Below are positions 1-9,197 of a stretch of DNA of 64,000 nucleotides, piece by piece. The notes below the pieces were generated by a model. It ran no database searches, was not told the origin of the DNA, and saw nothing but the letters and a program-made list of their open reading frames with translations. The stretch lies in the NCBI GenBank assembly GCA_024236295.1, contig JACKKT010000007.1, positions 62,001 to 126,000 of the forward strand, written 5' to 3'. Origin of the DNA: Kordiimonadaceae bacterium (GTDB taxonomy: Bacteria; Pseudomonadota; Alphaproteobacteria; Sphingomonadales; Emcibacteraceae). The position numbers and the translations under genes are program-made. Position 1 is the stretch's first letter. Every line of letters starts with the position of its first letter.

Positions 1-392
1 GGATCATAATAGGTGGTTTCGATACCCATTCTTTTTAATACCGTGTTGCAGAGTACTCTTGTCGGCCCATAAGCGGTATCGACCATCAATAAATGATCGC
101 CACTGCTTAAAAATGACATCAGTGCCGCATTAATAGCGGCCAGACCGGATGGATATATCAGGCAGTCATGCCCACCTTCAAGCTCCGCCATGGCATCGCG
201 AAAGGCAAAATGAGTTGGCGTGCCGCGACGGCCGTAATACATAATTTTATTCTTAAAATTTTTGAGGGCATATTTTAAATCATCGACCGTTTCATGAATA
301 ATGGTTGATGTGTGATAAACAGGCGGGTTAACCGCTTGACCGGTCCACTTTTTATTGCGGCCACTATGGGCAATTTTTGTATCTTTTTTCAT
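1..392 (-). CDS. metC: Cystathionine beta-lyase, N-terminal part (cut by window edge)
   Basis: This is a PLP-dependent enzyme of the Cys/Met metabolism family, which cleaves cystathionine to homocysteine, pyruvate and ammonia. Only the first 130 residues lie in the window. The visible part has the family opening with an Asn-Pro-Pro-Val-Tyr-His stretch, a YYGRRGTPTHFAF segment that contributes to the neighbouring active site, and the ELEGG...YPSGLAAI motif. The PLP lysine lies outside the window. The ATG at 392-390 begins 2 bases after the sseA stop, so sseA and metC are probably co-transcribed, linking methionine biosynthesis or cysteine breakdown with mercaptopyruvate metabolism. The YYGRRGTPT variant favours MetC over cystathionine gamma-synthase. 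Confidence 0.88.
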   Translation of the reverse strand, partial: MKKDTKIAHSGRNKKWTGQAVNPPVYHTSTIIHETVDDLKYALKNFKNKIMYYGRRGTPTHFAFRDAMAELEGGHDCLIYPSGLAAINAALMSFLSSGDHLLMVDTAYGPTRVLCNTVLKRMGIETTYYD

Positions 393-394
393 TG

Positions 395-1237
395 TTATTT
401 TTCCACGGGTGTATCAGTTCTGGTACCCCACTCTGCCCATGATCCATCATAAAGAGCCCCGTCCTTATGACCAATCTGGTCAAGAGCAAAAAGCAGAACA
501 CAAGCTGTAATACCGCTACCGCAAGATGTCACGATAGGTTTGTTCAAATCAACGCCATTTTCGACAAATATTTTTTTAAGTTCATTTCTACTTTTATAGG
601 TTCCATCTTCATTTAAAAGTTCATTGAATGGCACACTATAACTACCGGGAATATGACCGGATCGTGACTCTGGCCGTGGTTCGGGAGCCGTTCCTAAAAA
701 CCGCCCTCTAGAACGTGCATCAATAACCTGTTCTTTATTGCTTTTAATATTGGCTTTAATCTGATCCAAGTTGCGGATTTTATGTTCATCTTTTTGCGCC
801 TGATAATGGCTGCTTGAAAATGCTGGAATATCTGATTGAGTGGGACGTCCTTCCTTAGACCATTTTTTAAATCCACCATCAAGGATAGATATATCTTCAT
901 GACCGAAATTTTTAAACATAAACCAGGCTCGGGCCGCTGAATTAAAATCACTGTTATCATAAACGACTATATGATTTCTGTTTGAGATACCCATTTTTCT
1001 GACCCGGCTGGACATTTTTTCATTGCTTGGCATCATGTGGGGGAGAGGAATATCAGTGTCAGCAATTTCATCAATATCAAAATATAAAGCACCTGGTATA
1101 TGACTAGATGCATATTCTGCCTTGGCATTATTTTCTGAATTTGGAAGATACCAGGTTGCATCAAGTATTCTAACATTTGGATCACTCAAATTTTCAGCAA
1201 GCCATTCTGTTGTTACGAGTGATGATGTTCCAGGCAT
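395..1237 (-). CDS. sseA: 3-mercaptopyruvate sulfurtransferase
   Basis: This 280-residue protein has two rhodanese domains (about 8-130 and 160-275). It transfers sulfur from 3-mercaptopyruvate to thiol acceptors or cyanide. The C-terminal domain carries the active-site loop CGSGITA with the catalytic Cys near residue 239; the Gly-Ser-Gly-(Ile/Val)-Thr loop is the form typical of mercaptopyruvate rather than thiosulfate sulfurtransferases. The N-terminal domain has no equivalent cysteine and is the usual inactive copy. Length is normal for SseA. It lies 2 bases upstream of metC in the same direction, suggesting a small sulfur amino-acid operon. Confidence 0.9.
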   Translation of the reverse strand: MPGTSSLVTTEWLAENLSDPNVRILDATWYLPNSENNAKAEYASSHIPGALYFDIDEIADTDIPLPHMMPSNEKMSSRVRKMGISNRNHIVVYDNSDFNSAARAWFMFKNFGHEDISILDGGFKKWSKEGRPTQSDIPAFSSSHYQAQKDEHKIRNLDQIKANIKSNKEQVIDARSRGRFLGTAPEPRPESRSGHIPGSYSVPFNELLNEDGTYKSRNELKKIFVENGVDLNKPIVTSCGSGITACVLLFALDQIGHKDGALYDGSWAEWGTRTDTPVEK

Positions 1238-1397
1238 TTTTTGGGGTCCATTTTAGTTTATATAAAAATAGAAGATAAGTTTATTCATGACACAGGTCAA
1301 CAAGGTGAATTGATGATTGGTGAACTTTTTACCTAGGCTGGTGACATTCGGTCGTTATTATATTATATGATGATGTTTTAGCATTGAAAGAAGACAT

Positions 1398-1862
1398 ATG
1401 AGCAACAAAAATTATGACGGGTTATCCCAATTGGGCGGATCGACAAAGTTGCCTGAAAATCCGGATCAGGCAATTTTGGAAAAAGTTCCAAATCCGAGGC
1501 CGGCATCACTATATTTTGTCCGTTTCACTTGTCCTGAATTTACGTCACTTTGTCCAGTAACCGGACAGCCAGACTTTGCCCATATTGTCATTGATTATGT
1601 GCCAGAGAAATATCTGGTCGAAAGTAAATCGCTTAAACTTTATCTTCATTCATATCGAAATCATGCCGGGTTTCATGAAGACTGTACGGTTGGTATTGCA
1701 GAACGGCTGGTTGATGAATTAAAACCCGTCTGGCTGAGAATAGGGGGGTATTGGTACCCAAGGGGCGGAATTCCCATTGATGTATTCTATCAGACCGGGA
1801 AGCCGCCGGAAAATCTCTGGATTCCGGATCAGGATGTTCCCGGATACAGAGGTCGCGGATAG
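1398..1862 (+). CDS. queF: NADPH-dependent preQ0 reductase (7-cyano-7-deazaguanine reductase)
   Basis: QueF reduces the nitrile of preQ0 to the aminomethyl group of preQ1, a step in queuosine tRNA modification, in the cytoplasm. The protein has 154 residues, the single-domain T-fold (YkvM-like) form. Seen directly are the LCPVTGQPDF segment holding the catalytic Cys (residue 52) and the proton-donor Asp (59), and the ESKSLKLYL stretch that matches the QueF-specific NADPH motif. GAAAGAAG sits just before the ATG as ribosome binding site. The gene stands alone, facing the TRAP operon across a strong shared terminator. No other que gene is in the window. Confidence 0.95.
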   Translation: MSNKNYDGLSQLGGSTKLPENPDQAILEKVPNPRPASLYFVRFTCPEFTSLCPVTGQPDFAHIVIDYVPEKYLVESKSLKLYLHSYRNHAGFHEDCTVGIAERLVDELKPVWLRIGGYWYPRGGIPIDVFYQTGKPPENLWIPDQDVPGYRGRG

Positions 1863-1890
1863 CCCTTTAAAAATTTATGTTTCATAAAAA

Positions 1891-1910
1891 AAGGAGGCCG
1901 CGGCCTCCTT
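1891..1910. terminator. Bidirectional intrinsic terminator between queF and the TRAP operon
   Basis: A perfect 20-base palindrome (AAGGAGGCCGCGGCCTCCTT) is flanked by an A-run on its left and T-rich sequence on its right, so it can act as an intrinsic terminator in both directions. It lies 28 bases after the queF stop and 22 bases from the end of the convergent dctM-like gene. Confidence 0.9.
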
Positions 1911-1932
1911 TTCCATTTTAATTTAAGTTCTG

Positions 1933-3579
1933 CTATTTTCCGAAAATTATTTCCGGTAGCCAGGTAACCAGCCCTTCAAAATTATAAAGGATTACCAGAG
2001 CAACAACCTGAATAAGAATATAGGGAACTACACCCTTATATATATCGGTGGTTTTGACCTTATCTTCCGGTGCGACGCCACGAAGATAGAAAAGTGCATA
2101 TCCAAATGGAGGCGTCAGGAATGATGTTTGCAGGTTCATGGCCATCATAATGCCCAGCCAGATTGGATTAATATCCATCAGGAAGAGAACTGGGGCAACA
2201 ATAGGGACCACAACAAAAACAATTTGAATAAAGTCAAGGAAGAAGCCAAGAGCAAACATCACCAGCATAACGACAAGGAATGCGCCCAATCGTCCACCAG
2301 GTAGATTGGTGAGGAATTCCGTAATATAATAGTCACCATTAAAACCAAGGAAAATCAGGGTGAATAAAGCAGCGCCAACCATAATGATAAAGATCATTGA
2401 ACTGATTTTAGCGGTCATCTGCATAACTTCATGGATAACTCTGGTGCGGTAGACCCTCATAAAGCATTCATAAACGCCCCAGAACAATGCAATTACAAGA
2501 GGAATGGAAAGACCAAAGGCTATATAATCCATGAAAGCAATTTTTTCACGTCCCATCCTAAGATCAAATGCTCCGCCTAAAATAACTAGAATGACAATTG
2601 ATGAGGCGGCTACAATTACCGGCAAGGGTTTGGACTTATTATTTTTATATCCAGCCATTATGATCGCACCAATTGCGCCTAGGGCCGCCGCCTCAGTGGG
2701 GGTTGCAATACCGGCAAGAATGGATCCAAGCACCGCCACAACCAAAATGATTGGCGGAAGAAATGCTGCCAAAACCGGCTTAAGATCTATTTTTTCACTT
2801 TTCTCAATGACTGGTGGGCATGTACTTGGCAAAAAGATAGCAAGTGATACTTGGTAAATAATATAGAGAAGCACAAGGCCCAGGCCTGGAATTAGTGCCC
2901 CAGCAAATAAGTCTCCAACCGAAAGCGGAGTAGGAGAAAAGTTTCCAATAGATAACTGTGAAGATTGCCATGCTGAGGATAACTGATCACCTAGAAGGAC
3001 CAATACGATAGATGGTGGGATTATTTGTCCAAGCGTTCCTGAAGCAGCAATGCCGCCTGTTGCCACAGCTGGGCTATAGCCCTTATTTAACATAGTCGGC
3101 AGAGCCATAAGGCCCATAATAACAACTGTTGCACCAACAATACCTGTGGATGCGGCGAGAAGAGCCCCTACAATTGTTACGGAAATCGCAAGACCGCCTT
3201 TAAGGCGCCCCATTAATTTACCCATACTTTCAAGCAGATCTTCAGCAATTTGTGATCTTTCAAGCATAACCCCCATAAATACGAAGAGGGGTACTGCCAT
3301 CATCACAACATTGGTCATTGTGCCGTAAATTCTTTGGGGAACACCACCAAGAATAGAGAAATGAAATATGCCCATTGCATATCCAAGGCCGCCAAATATG
3401 AGTGAAATTCCAGGCAGAGTGAAGGCAACCGGGTAACCGAGTAGTAAGGCTCCACAGGCCAGTGCAAACATAACACTGCAAAGCAGTAAGTCCAGTGGCA
3501 TGCCAAAAAATTCGCTTAACCAGATTCCGATGAGTACGAAATCAATATGAACCCCAATTAGTGATAAATCTAATATCAT
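1933..3579 (-). CDS. dctM: TRAP transporter large permease subunit (DctM family)
   Basis: This 548-residue integral membrane protein consists of many hydrophobic segments, with a DctM opening (GYPVAFTLPG), the VPLFVFMGVMLERS segment and the GIVGATVVIMG and IPPSIVLVLLGDQ stretches of the transport core. It forms the ion-driven transport channel with the small subunit. It is longer than the roughly 430 residues of many DctM proteins, in part because of an extra hydrophilic and hydrophobic segment around 245-380. Its ATG shares one base with the stop of the small subunit gene (TAATG), so the two are translationally coupled. It ends at the bidirectional terminator. The substrate is suggested by the binding protein rather than by this subunit. 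Confidence 0.93.
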   Translation of the reverse strand: MILDLSLIGVHIDFVLIGIWLSEFFGMPLDLLLCSVMFALACGALLLGYPVAFTLPGISLIFGGLGYAMGIFHFSILGGVPQRIYGTMTNVVMMAVPLFVFMGVMLERSQIAEDLLESMGKLMGRLKGGLAISVTIVGALLAASTGIVGATVVIMGLMALPTMLNKGYSPAVATGGIAASGTLGQIIPPSIVLVLLGDQLSSAWQSSQLSIGNFSPTPLSVGDLFAGALIPGLGLVLLYIIYQVSLAIFLPSTCPPVIEKSEKIDLKPVLAAFLPPIILVVAVLGSILAGIATPTEAAALGAIGAIIMAGYKNNKSKPLPVIVAASSIVILVILGGAFDLRMGREKIAFMDYIAFGLSIPLVIALFWGVYECFMRVYRTRVIHEVMQMTAKISSMIFIIMVGAALFTLIFLGFNGDYYITEFLTNLPGGRLGAFLVVMLVMFALGFFLDFIQIVFVVVPIVAPVLFLMDINPIWLGIMMAMNLQTSFLTPPFGYALFYLRGVAPEDKVKTTDIYKGVVPYILIQVVALVILYNFEGLVTWLPEIIFGK

Positions 3580-4148
3580 TAGATGCCCTCCCCGAGTTCT
3601 TCTTCCACGAGATGTTCATACCCGAATATGACGAGGAGAGAATGTAGTGAGATAGAGACACCCTGTAAGAATGTACTTCCCACGAACAATAAGATCATTG
3701 TTTTCAAAATATATACAATTTGAAGCCCGCTGGTCTCGATTGACCCTTCATTTATTTTCCATGACTGCATAACGAATGGCCATGCGTAATAGCCGATACA
3801 AATGAGGACGGGGAATAAAATGATCAGAGCACCTAATAAATTTATATAGGCCTTTCTTTTCTCATCCATTTTACTGTAAAAAATATCGACACGTACATGG
3901 CCGTTATGAAGCAGGGTATAACCTGCTGCTCCAAGAAAAACTAAAGAATGCATGTAGGTCAGACTTTCCTGTACCGCAATGACCCCTTCACTGTAAAGGT
4001 AGTTAAATAATACAATTCCAAACTGCACAAGTACGAGCGTTAGCGTTGCCCAAGAGACGATCTGCCCGATTTTTTCATTTACGGCATCTATAGCGCGGGC
4101 AGTAATTGCAATTCCTTCCATTGGATTTTGCTCCCGAATGTTATTCAC
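3579..4148 (-). CDS. dctQ: TRAP transporter small permease subunit (DctQ family)
   Basis: This 189-residue protein has four predicted transmembrane segments (about 32-55, 65-85, 102-125 and 148-170), as in DctQ. The charged HVRVDIFYSKMD loop after the second segment is a DctQ hallmark. It pairs with the large subunit to form the TRAP membrane complex. It lies 26 bases downstream of the binding-protein gene and overlaps the next gene by one base, giving the order dctP-dctQ-dctM in one operon. Confidence 0.9.
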   Translation of the reverse strand: MNNIREQNPMEGIAITARAIDAVNEKIGQIVSWATLTLVLVQFGIVLFNYLYSEGVIAVQESLTYMHSLVFLGAAGYTLLHNGHVRVDIFYSKMDEKRKAYINLLGALIILFPVLICIGYYAWPFVMQSWKINEGSIETSGLQIVYILKTMILLFVGSTFLQGVSISLHSLLVIFGYEHLVEEELGEGI

Positions 4149-4174
4149 TTAAAATTTTTTGCATGGTCATATTG

Positions 4175-5350
4175 TTATAAAGGCTGACCAAATTTATCTG
4201 ATAGTCGACGGGCAGCAATGTATGGCTCGTCCGCAACGGCACTCCATTCCTTGGCTGCTGCAAGTGTATCCATGTAGCTTTTATACACCCTTCTAGAAAT
4301 GTCATCAGTTCTGCCAATGTCGGCAACCACATCAGCAGCCGTATCGACAAGTGCTTTCATTACTTCCGGTGGAAACTGACGAGTTTGAACATTATGTTCA
4401 TTGATCAGAGTACGAAGAGAACCATCATTGCGGGCATTAAATTCAGCCAGTGAATAGGAATAATGTTTCTGTGCCAATGCTTCGATAATTACTTTTTCTG
4501 AATCGCTTAGCGAATTCCAAACCTCAAGGTTCCAGCCAGCACATACAGATGCACTTGGCTCATGCCAGCCAGATGTATAATAATATTTTGCCGCCTGATG
4601 GAAGCCCAGTGTTAAGTCATTCCAGGGGCCAATCCATTCTGTTGCATCAATATTACCCTGTGAAAGTGAAAGGAAAATTTCACCACTGGGTAATGTTACC
4701 GGTGTTGCCCCAAGACGTTTCAAAATCTCGCCACCAAGTGCTGGGATACGCATTTTTAAGCCCTGGAAGTCTTCAACAGAATTGATTTCCTTGTTGAACC
4801 AGCCAGCCATCTGAATACCAGTTGCATTACAAAGCATAGGCTTAATGTTGAACCCGGAAGAAATCTCATCCCAAAGGGCTTGTCCACCACCATATTGAAG
4901 CCACTGTGTCATTTCTGTTGCAGTAAGACCAAAAGGAACAGCGCCAAAAAAATTAAAAATCGGGTGCTTACCCTGCCAGTAATAATCCGGTCCGTGATAT
5001 ATATCAGCATTACCCTGTGATACAGCGTCAAATGCCTGAAGGGCAGGGACCATTTCATCGGCAGCATAAACACGAATGCGAATTCGTCCGTTGGTCGCAG
5101 TGTTAATATCATTGGCAAATTTTACAGCACGATCCCCAAGACCAGGAAAGTTCTTGCCCCAGGTTGTTACCATTTTCAGATCAATAGAAGGTTGGCTATT
5201 TTGAGAGCCAGATGAAGAAGAAGCACCGACGTTCTTGTATTTACCAGAATTAGGATCAACGGGGCTTGGGCTACAAGCGGCTACAGCACCAGCAGCAAGA
5301 GTTCCTGCGCCTAAGGCAGCAGATTTTTTAAGAAAAGAACGACGTTTCAT
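4175..5350 (-). CDS. dctP: TRAP transporter solute-binding protein, Tat-type lipoprotein signal
   Basis: This 391-residue periplasmic binding protein of the DctP/TakP group captures an organic acid for the TRAP permease. The N-terminus has a twin-arginine pair followed by SFLKK, a hydrophobic stretch, and a lipobox-like VAAC at about residues 22-26, so it is probably exported folded and lipid-anchored. The mature part shows TTWGKNFPG near the start, a MRIPALGGEILKRLGATPV segment containing the substrate-carboxylate Arg, and EWIGPWNDL with the Trp typical of the 2-oxoacid/mannitol-type subgroup (TakP-like). The ligand is therefore likely a small 2-oxo or hydroxy acid, but this is inference. 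It is the first gene of the operon. Confidence 0.9.
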   Translation of the reverse strand: MKRRSFLKKSAALGAGTLAAGAVAACSPSPVDPNSGKYKNVGASSSSGSQNSQPSIDLKMVTTWGKNFPGLGDRAVKFANDINTATNGRIRIRVYAADEMVPALQAFDAVSQGNADIYHGPDYYWQGKHPIFNFFGAVPFGLTATEMTQWLQYGGGQALWDEISSGFNIKPMLCNATGIQMAGWFNKEINSVEDFQGLKMRIPALGGEILKRLGATPVTLPSGEIFLSLSQGNIDATEWIGPWNDLTLGFHQAAKYYYTSGWHEPSASVCAGWNLEVWNSLSDSEKVIIEALAQKHYSYSLAEFNARNDGSLRTLINEHNVQTRQFPPEVMKALVDTAADVVADIGRTDDISRRVYKSYMDTLAAAKEWSAVADEPYIAARRLSDKFGQPL

Positions 5351-5386
5351 TTGTTAGCCTTAATTTTGATGTAGAAAAATTTATTG

Positions 5387-5410
5387 TTATAAGATTTCAT
5401 TCACTTATAA
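5387..5410. promoter_or_regulatory. Inverted repeat upstream of the TRAP operon (candidate operator)
   Basis: The arms TTATAAG (5387-5393) and CTTATAA (5404-5410) are perfect inverted repeats separated by 10 bases, 37 bases before the dctP start codon. Position and symmetry fit a regulator-binding site, but the sequence is AT-rich and no dedicated regulator gene lies next to the operon. Confidence 0.35.
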
Positions 5411-5446
5411 ACACGCAATTAATAAATTTCAATAATTACTGTTGAG

Positions 5447-6238
5447 TCAACTGAATTTATTTAAGAGCTTCCAGCCGTTTGAGGTTAAAATTTCCAAAGG
5501 TTGGAAGTTTTTTTTATAACTCATCTTGGGACTGTCTTTTACAAAATACCCCAGGTAAATATAATCCAGATTTCTCGATTTTGCGATTTTTATATGATTA
5601 AGAACGATAAAAACACCTAGGCTGCGTTTTATCATTGATGGGGAGACATCAAAGAAACTATAAACCATGGAAAGTGAATCTTGCATCTGATCTGTAAGAG
5701 CAGCGCCTATTAATGTCCCATCCGACAATCTGTATTCTATAATTACAGTGCTAACTGGGCTGCTTTCAACCATATCACGATATTCATGAAATGAGAGACC
5801 AGCCATACCGCCATCAAAATGTCGGCTATTAATGTAATTGACGATTAGTGAATATTGTTCTTTAGTAGCAATATTTGGTTTTATTTCATATATAATATCT
5901 TTGTTTTTTGAAAGAATACGCTTCTGAGTTTTTGATCCATTAAATAGAATAACAGGAATTCTTACTGATTTGCACTCGTGACAACTTTCACACGCAGGAC
6001 GGTAAGCAATATCCTGACTTCGTCTAAATCCGACCATGGCAAGGGAATGATGAAGATCTTCTGCTCTTTTTCTGATTGTTTCTGGCCCCTGGTAGTTAAG
6101 AATTGCCTCTCTATCATAAGCAAGTTGTTCTGGTCTTAGTTCTGTAAAGATCTTCCGTTCTGTATTTCCTTCAAGATACGGGCAGGGGTTCGGCGCCGTA
6201 ACATAGAATTTGGGAAAATGGGAGGATTGATCGGTCAT
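5447..6238 (-). CDS. bpt: Aspartate/glutamate leucyltransferase (arginyl-tRNA-protein transferase family)
   Basis: This 263-residue cytoplasmic enzyme transfers an amino acid from aminoacyl-tRNA to the N-terminus of proteins, creating an N-degron read by ClpS/ClpAP. The N-terminal ATE domain has the CPYL motif and a CESCHEC cluster; the C-terminal GNAT-like domain contains GYFVKDSPKMSYK, a strong family signature. Bacterial members of this length are Bpt enzymes that add Leu to N-terminal Asp or Glu, so that specificity is assumed. It stands between the TRAP operon and the SLC13 transporter on the same strand, with no obvious functional link. Confidence 0.93.
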   Translation of the reverse strand: MTDQSSHFPKFYVTAPNPCPYLEGNTERKIFTELRPEQLAYDREAILNYQGPETIRKRAEDLHHSLAMVGFRRSQDIAYRPACESCHECKSVRIPVILFNGSKTQKRILSKNKDIIYEIKPNIATKEQYSLIVNYINSRHFDGGMAGLSFHEYRDMVESSPVSTVIIEYRLSDGTLIGAALTDQMQDSLSMVYSFFDVSPSMIKRSLGVFIVLNHIKIAKSRNLDYIYLGYFVKDSPKMSYKKNFQPLEILTSNGWKLLNKFS

Positions 6239-6302
6239 TACAGATAAATACCATATTTTTTTATAATTTAGCAGAGTATTTTATAAATTATCTTAAGTAA
6301 TT

Positions 6303-8159
6303 TTATAGTTCATAATACCAGGGTGCAAAAAAAGTATAACTGACCCACAGTAACAATATTAGAGGTACGCCCACCTTGATAAAGTCTGCAAATTTGTAAT
6401 TTCCGGGCCCAAAAACAAGCAGGTTTGTTTTATATCCCATTGGTGTCGCAAATGAGCAGTTGGCCGCAAAAATCACCGTGACTACAAAAATAAAAGGATC
6501 AATATTTATTTCATGTGCCATGTTTATAGCTATTGGTGTAAATAAAACAGCAGTAGCATTGTTGCTTAAAATATTAGTCATAAAAGCAATCAGTAGAAAA
6601 AATGCTGAAAGAATAATTGTCGGACTTGCACCATTAAGTAAAGTGACCATATGCATGGCAATGTATGAGGCCCCGCCAGTAGCCTGTAGGGAAGTGCCCA
6701 TGGCCAGAGCTGCCCCAATTAACAAGAAAATATTTCGATCAATAGCGCTAGTGGCTTTTTTGATACTAAGACATCCAGTTACGATCATTGCAAATGCACC
6801 AAGCAACGAAGAAATAGCGATTGGTAATATGCCTGTTGACGCAAGAAAAACTACAGACATAAAAATAAACATGGATTTCCACATATCAGCAATAATCGGA
6901 ATTTCCTTGGCTGACCATTCCAGCAAAAGTACATCGTTATTAAGTCGAAGAGATTGAATTTCCTGCTGAGTTCCAATTGCCAGCAGTGTATCATTGGATT
7001 CCAGCTTAATGTCATTTATTGTTGTTCTGTTCATACGACTCCGCCGCTGGATTCCCAGAATCTTACAGCCACCCGGTAAACTGAACCCTGACTGTTCTAA
7101 TGTCCGGCCGTCAAGTTTGGATTCCTGCATAATAACTACTTCTACAAGTTTTTGCCCTCTATATGGAACTTGGTCTTCACGGTCTGTTTTTTTTCTGTCA
7201 TCGTCCGAATGGCCTTTTACGTCAGAAAGAAGTAAATGTTCTTTGGCTATTTTATCGGTAAGTTCCTTCCTTGTTGCTGCTAATATAAGCTGGTCTCCCT
7301 TTTCAAGACTTATATCATCAAACGGTGGTAGAAATGTTTTTGTGCCACGTCTTACCAACTGCACTGTAAGACCCGAAAGAATAGGAAACATACCAGCAAC
7401 GGCTTTGTGGCCAATTAATGTATTTCCTTCTGTAAGGTCAATTTGAACGATAAATTGTTTACCTGTGATCTGTGTATCCTTACTTGATGTCGTACGATCT
7501 TTCGGTAGGATATATGGAGCAATAAACAGAACATATAAAAAACCAATAAAAGCAAGAAATATGCCTGGAATTGCAAAATCAAAAAATCCTAATTCTATTC
7601 CGCCAATTGTTCTTAAGGACTCAGAGACAAGCAGGTTTGTACTTGATCCAATCAAGGTAGTCATGCCGCCTAAAATGGCAACAAAACTCAGAGGCATCAG
7701 ATAAATTGAGGGTGATTTGCCCAAATTTTCCGCAAGTGTAATCATTATTGGAATAAAAATAACGACGACAGGCGTGTTATTTAAAAATGCACTGATAAAC
7801 ATGACAACAAGTAATGAAATTACGATTACAGCAACAGGATAAGCGCTGCTTAAACGGATCAGAAATTTGACAGGACTATCCAATGCGCCAGTTTCCACAA
7901 TCCCATGTCCGACCACAAGTAAAGCCAGAATACTTATCAGTGCGGGATCGGCTAGCCCTTCTAGCAATGATCTTGTGTTTATCAGGACTTTATCATCTTC
8001 GCCATGAAGCGGCATTATATGAAACAAGAGCAGCAATGCTACAATAATGCCTAATGAGACAAGTTCCATTGGATACTTATCGAGCACATAAAAGAAAATA
8101 CCAGTTGAGATCAAACCGAAAGTTAGCCACATCTGGACTGAGGGCTCTAAAATTTCCAT
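6303..8159 (-). CDS. SLC13/ArsB-type permease with two central RCK_C (TrkA-C) domains
   Basis: This 618-residue membrane protein has hydrophobic segments in two blocks (about 10-220 and 415-615) separated by a cytoplasmic region holding two RCK_C domains (about 225-310 and 330-405). Each block carries the divalent-anion-symporter pattern: SAFLNNTPVVVIFIP in the first and TNILSNNATAVLFTPIA in the second. Such proteins import sulfate, dicarboxylates or similar anions with sodium or protons; the substrate cannot be read from the sequence. It is a single gene between bpt and motB. Confidence 0.88.
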   Translation of the reverse strand: MEILEPSVQMWLTFGLISTGIFFYVLDKYPMELVSLGIIVALLLLFHIMPLHGEDDKVLINTRSLLEGLADPALISILALLVVGHGIVETGALDSPVKFLIRLSSAYPVAVIVISLLVVMFISAFLNNTPVVVIFIPIMITLAENLGKSPSIYLMPLSFVAILGGMTTLIGSSTNLLVSESLRTIGGIELGFFDFAIPGIFLAFIGFLYVLFIAPYILPKDRTTSSKDTQITGKQFIVQIDLTEGNTLIGHKAVAGMFPILSGLTVQLVRRGTKTFLPPFDDISLEKGDQLILAATRKELTDKIAKEHLLLSDVKGHSDDDRKKTDREDQVPYRGQKLVEVVIMQESKLDGRTLEQSGFSLPGGCKILGIQRRSRMNRTTINDIKLESNDTLLAIGTQQEIQSLRLNNDVLLLEWSAKEIPIIADMWKSMFIFMSVVFLASTGILPIAISSLLGAFAMIVTGCLSIKKATSAIDRNIFLLIGAALAMGTSLQATGGASYIAMHMVTLLNGASPTIILSAFFLLIAFMTNILSNNATAVLFTPIAINMAHEINIDPFIFVVTVIFAANCSFATPMGYKTNLLVFGPGNYKFADFIKVGVPLILLLWVSYTFFAPWYYEL

Positions 8160-8228
8160 ATAATATTCCTTATTTATGGAAATAATTTTAGCAGTAGTTC
8201 TCAGGAAAAGACAAGGTCTTTTATAGGT

Positions 8229-9110
8229 TTACAGATTGCTTGGAAGCGTTGGGGCTTCACGGATGACTAGAATGGTTATTCTTCTGTTTTCCGGACGATC
8301 AGGGCGACCTGGAAGCAATGGTTCAGTAGCAGCCTTGCCGGTAATTTCTGCAAAACGGTCTGTTGAAACGCCGGAGGATAATAGCACTCTTCTCGCGGCG
8401 TTTGCACGGTCTGAGCTTAATTCCCAGTTGGAGTAATTTGATCCAGCCCTGTATGGTTTTGAATCAGTATGACCGGCTATTGAAATACGGTTTGGCAGTT
8501 TACCAACTTTTTCGGCAATGAGCTGTAGCATTCTTTCCGCATATGAATAAAGTTCGGCAGTATTAGTTCTAAACATTGATCTGTTGTCTTTATCGACCAG
8601 CTGAATACGCATGCCATCTTCGGTCATATCTACAATAACCTGATCTTTTAACTGTGAAAGTTCAGCATTATCCTGAATGCTTAAATTAAGATCTGTTGCC
8701 ATATCTTCAAAAGCTTCTTGCTCTCGGTTTGCCATTGCGACTTCAAAGCTATTCTCTTCTGCTGCTTCATCATTGCGTTTGGCCACCTCTTCTTTTTTTA
8801 TAACAACTTCATCAGGCATAGGGGTGGTAATGTCACTTGAAGAAGAGCCATCCGAATTTACAGAGACACCTTCTAGTACGCTATCAGCTCCGGCTACTGC
8901 CTTAGTTGCAGCAGTGGTTGGTGTAAAATAGTCGGAAAGACCTTCTTTTTGTTCCTGGGATGTGGAGTTTAGGAGCCATAAAAGAAGAAAAAATGCCATC
9001 ATAGCTGTAACGAAATCAGCATACGCCACCTTCCAGGCACCACCATGGTGTCCGCCCGAAATTTTTTTAATTCGCTTTATTATTATGGGGCGTTGTTGTT
9101 CGTCCGACAT
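8229..9110 (-). CDS. motB: Flagellar motor stator protein MotB
   Basis: This 293-residue protein has a short cytoplasmic N-terminus, one transmembrane helix (about 28-48) beginning with AYADFVTAMMAFFLLLWLL, and a C-terminal OmpA-like peptidoglycan-binding domain (about 155-285) with GHTDSKPYR and LSSDRANAARRVLL. Asp32 in YADF is the proton-binding residue of MotB. The HHGGAWKVAYADF opening is the usual form. Together with MotA it makes the torque-generating stator. Unusually, motA is not adjacent but lies 1.5 kb away on the other strand, beyond ilvA. Confidence 0.95.
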   Translation of the reverse strand: MSDEQQRPIIIKRIKKISGGHHGGAWKVAYADFVTAMMAFFLLLWLLNSTSQEQKEGLSDYFTPTTAATKAVAGADSVLEGVSVNSDGSSSSDITTPMPDEVVIKKEEVAKRNDEAAEENSFEVAMANREQEAFEDMATDLNLSIQDNAELSQLKDQVIVDMTEDGMRIQLVDKDNRSMFRTNTAELYSYAERMLQLIAEKVGKLPNRISIAGHTDSKPYRAGSNYSNWELSSDRANAARRVLLSSGVSTDRFAEITGKAATEPLLPGRPDRPENRRITILVIREAPTLPSNL

Positions 9111-9197
9111 CTAAAACCTTATTTAAAAAAATGACTTTACATGTCTATAATGCCCGCGGATGGTTAATTAAATATTATCATAAACCATCTTTTTGGA

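Noticed and set aside
1238..1397. preQ1 riboswitch upstream of queF
   Set aside because: No compact hairpin with an A-rich tail of the preQ1-I form could be found in the leader.
6460..6957. Open frame antisense to the SLC13 permease
   Set aside because: It lies within a transporter whose membrane segments and motifs are clear, and its composition is that of an antisense shadow.
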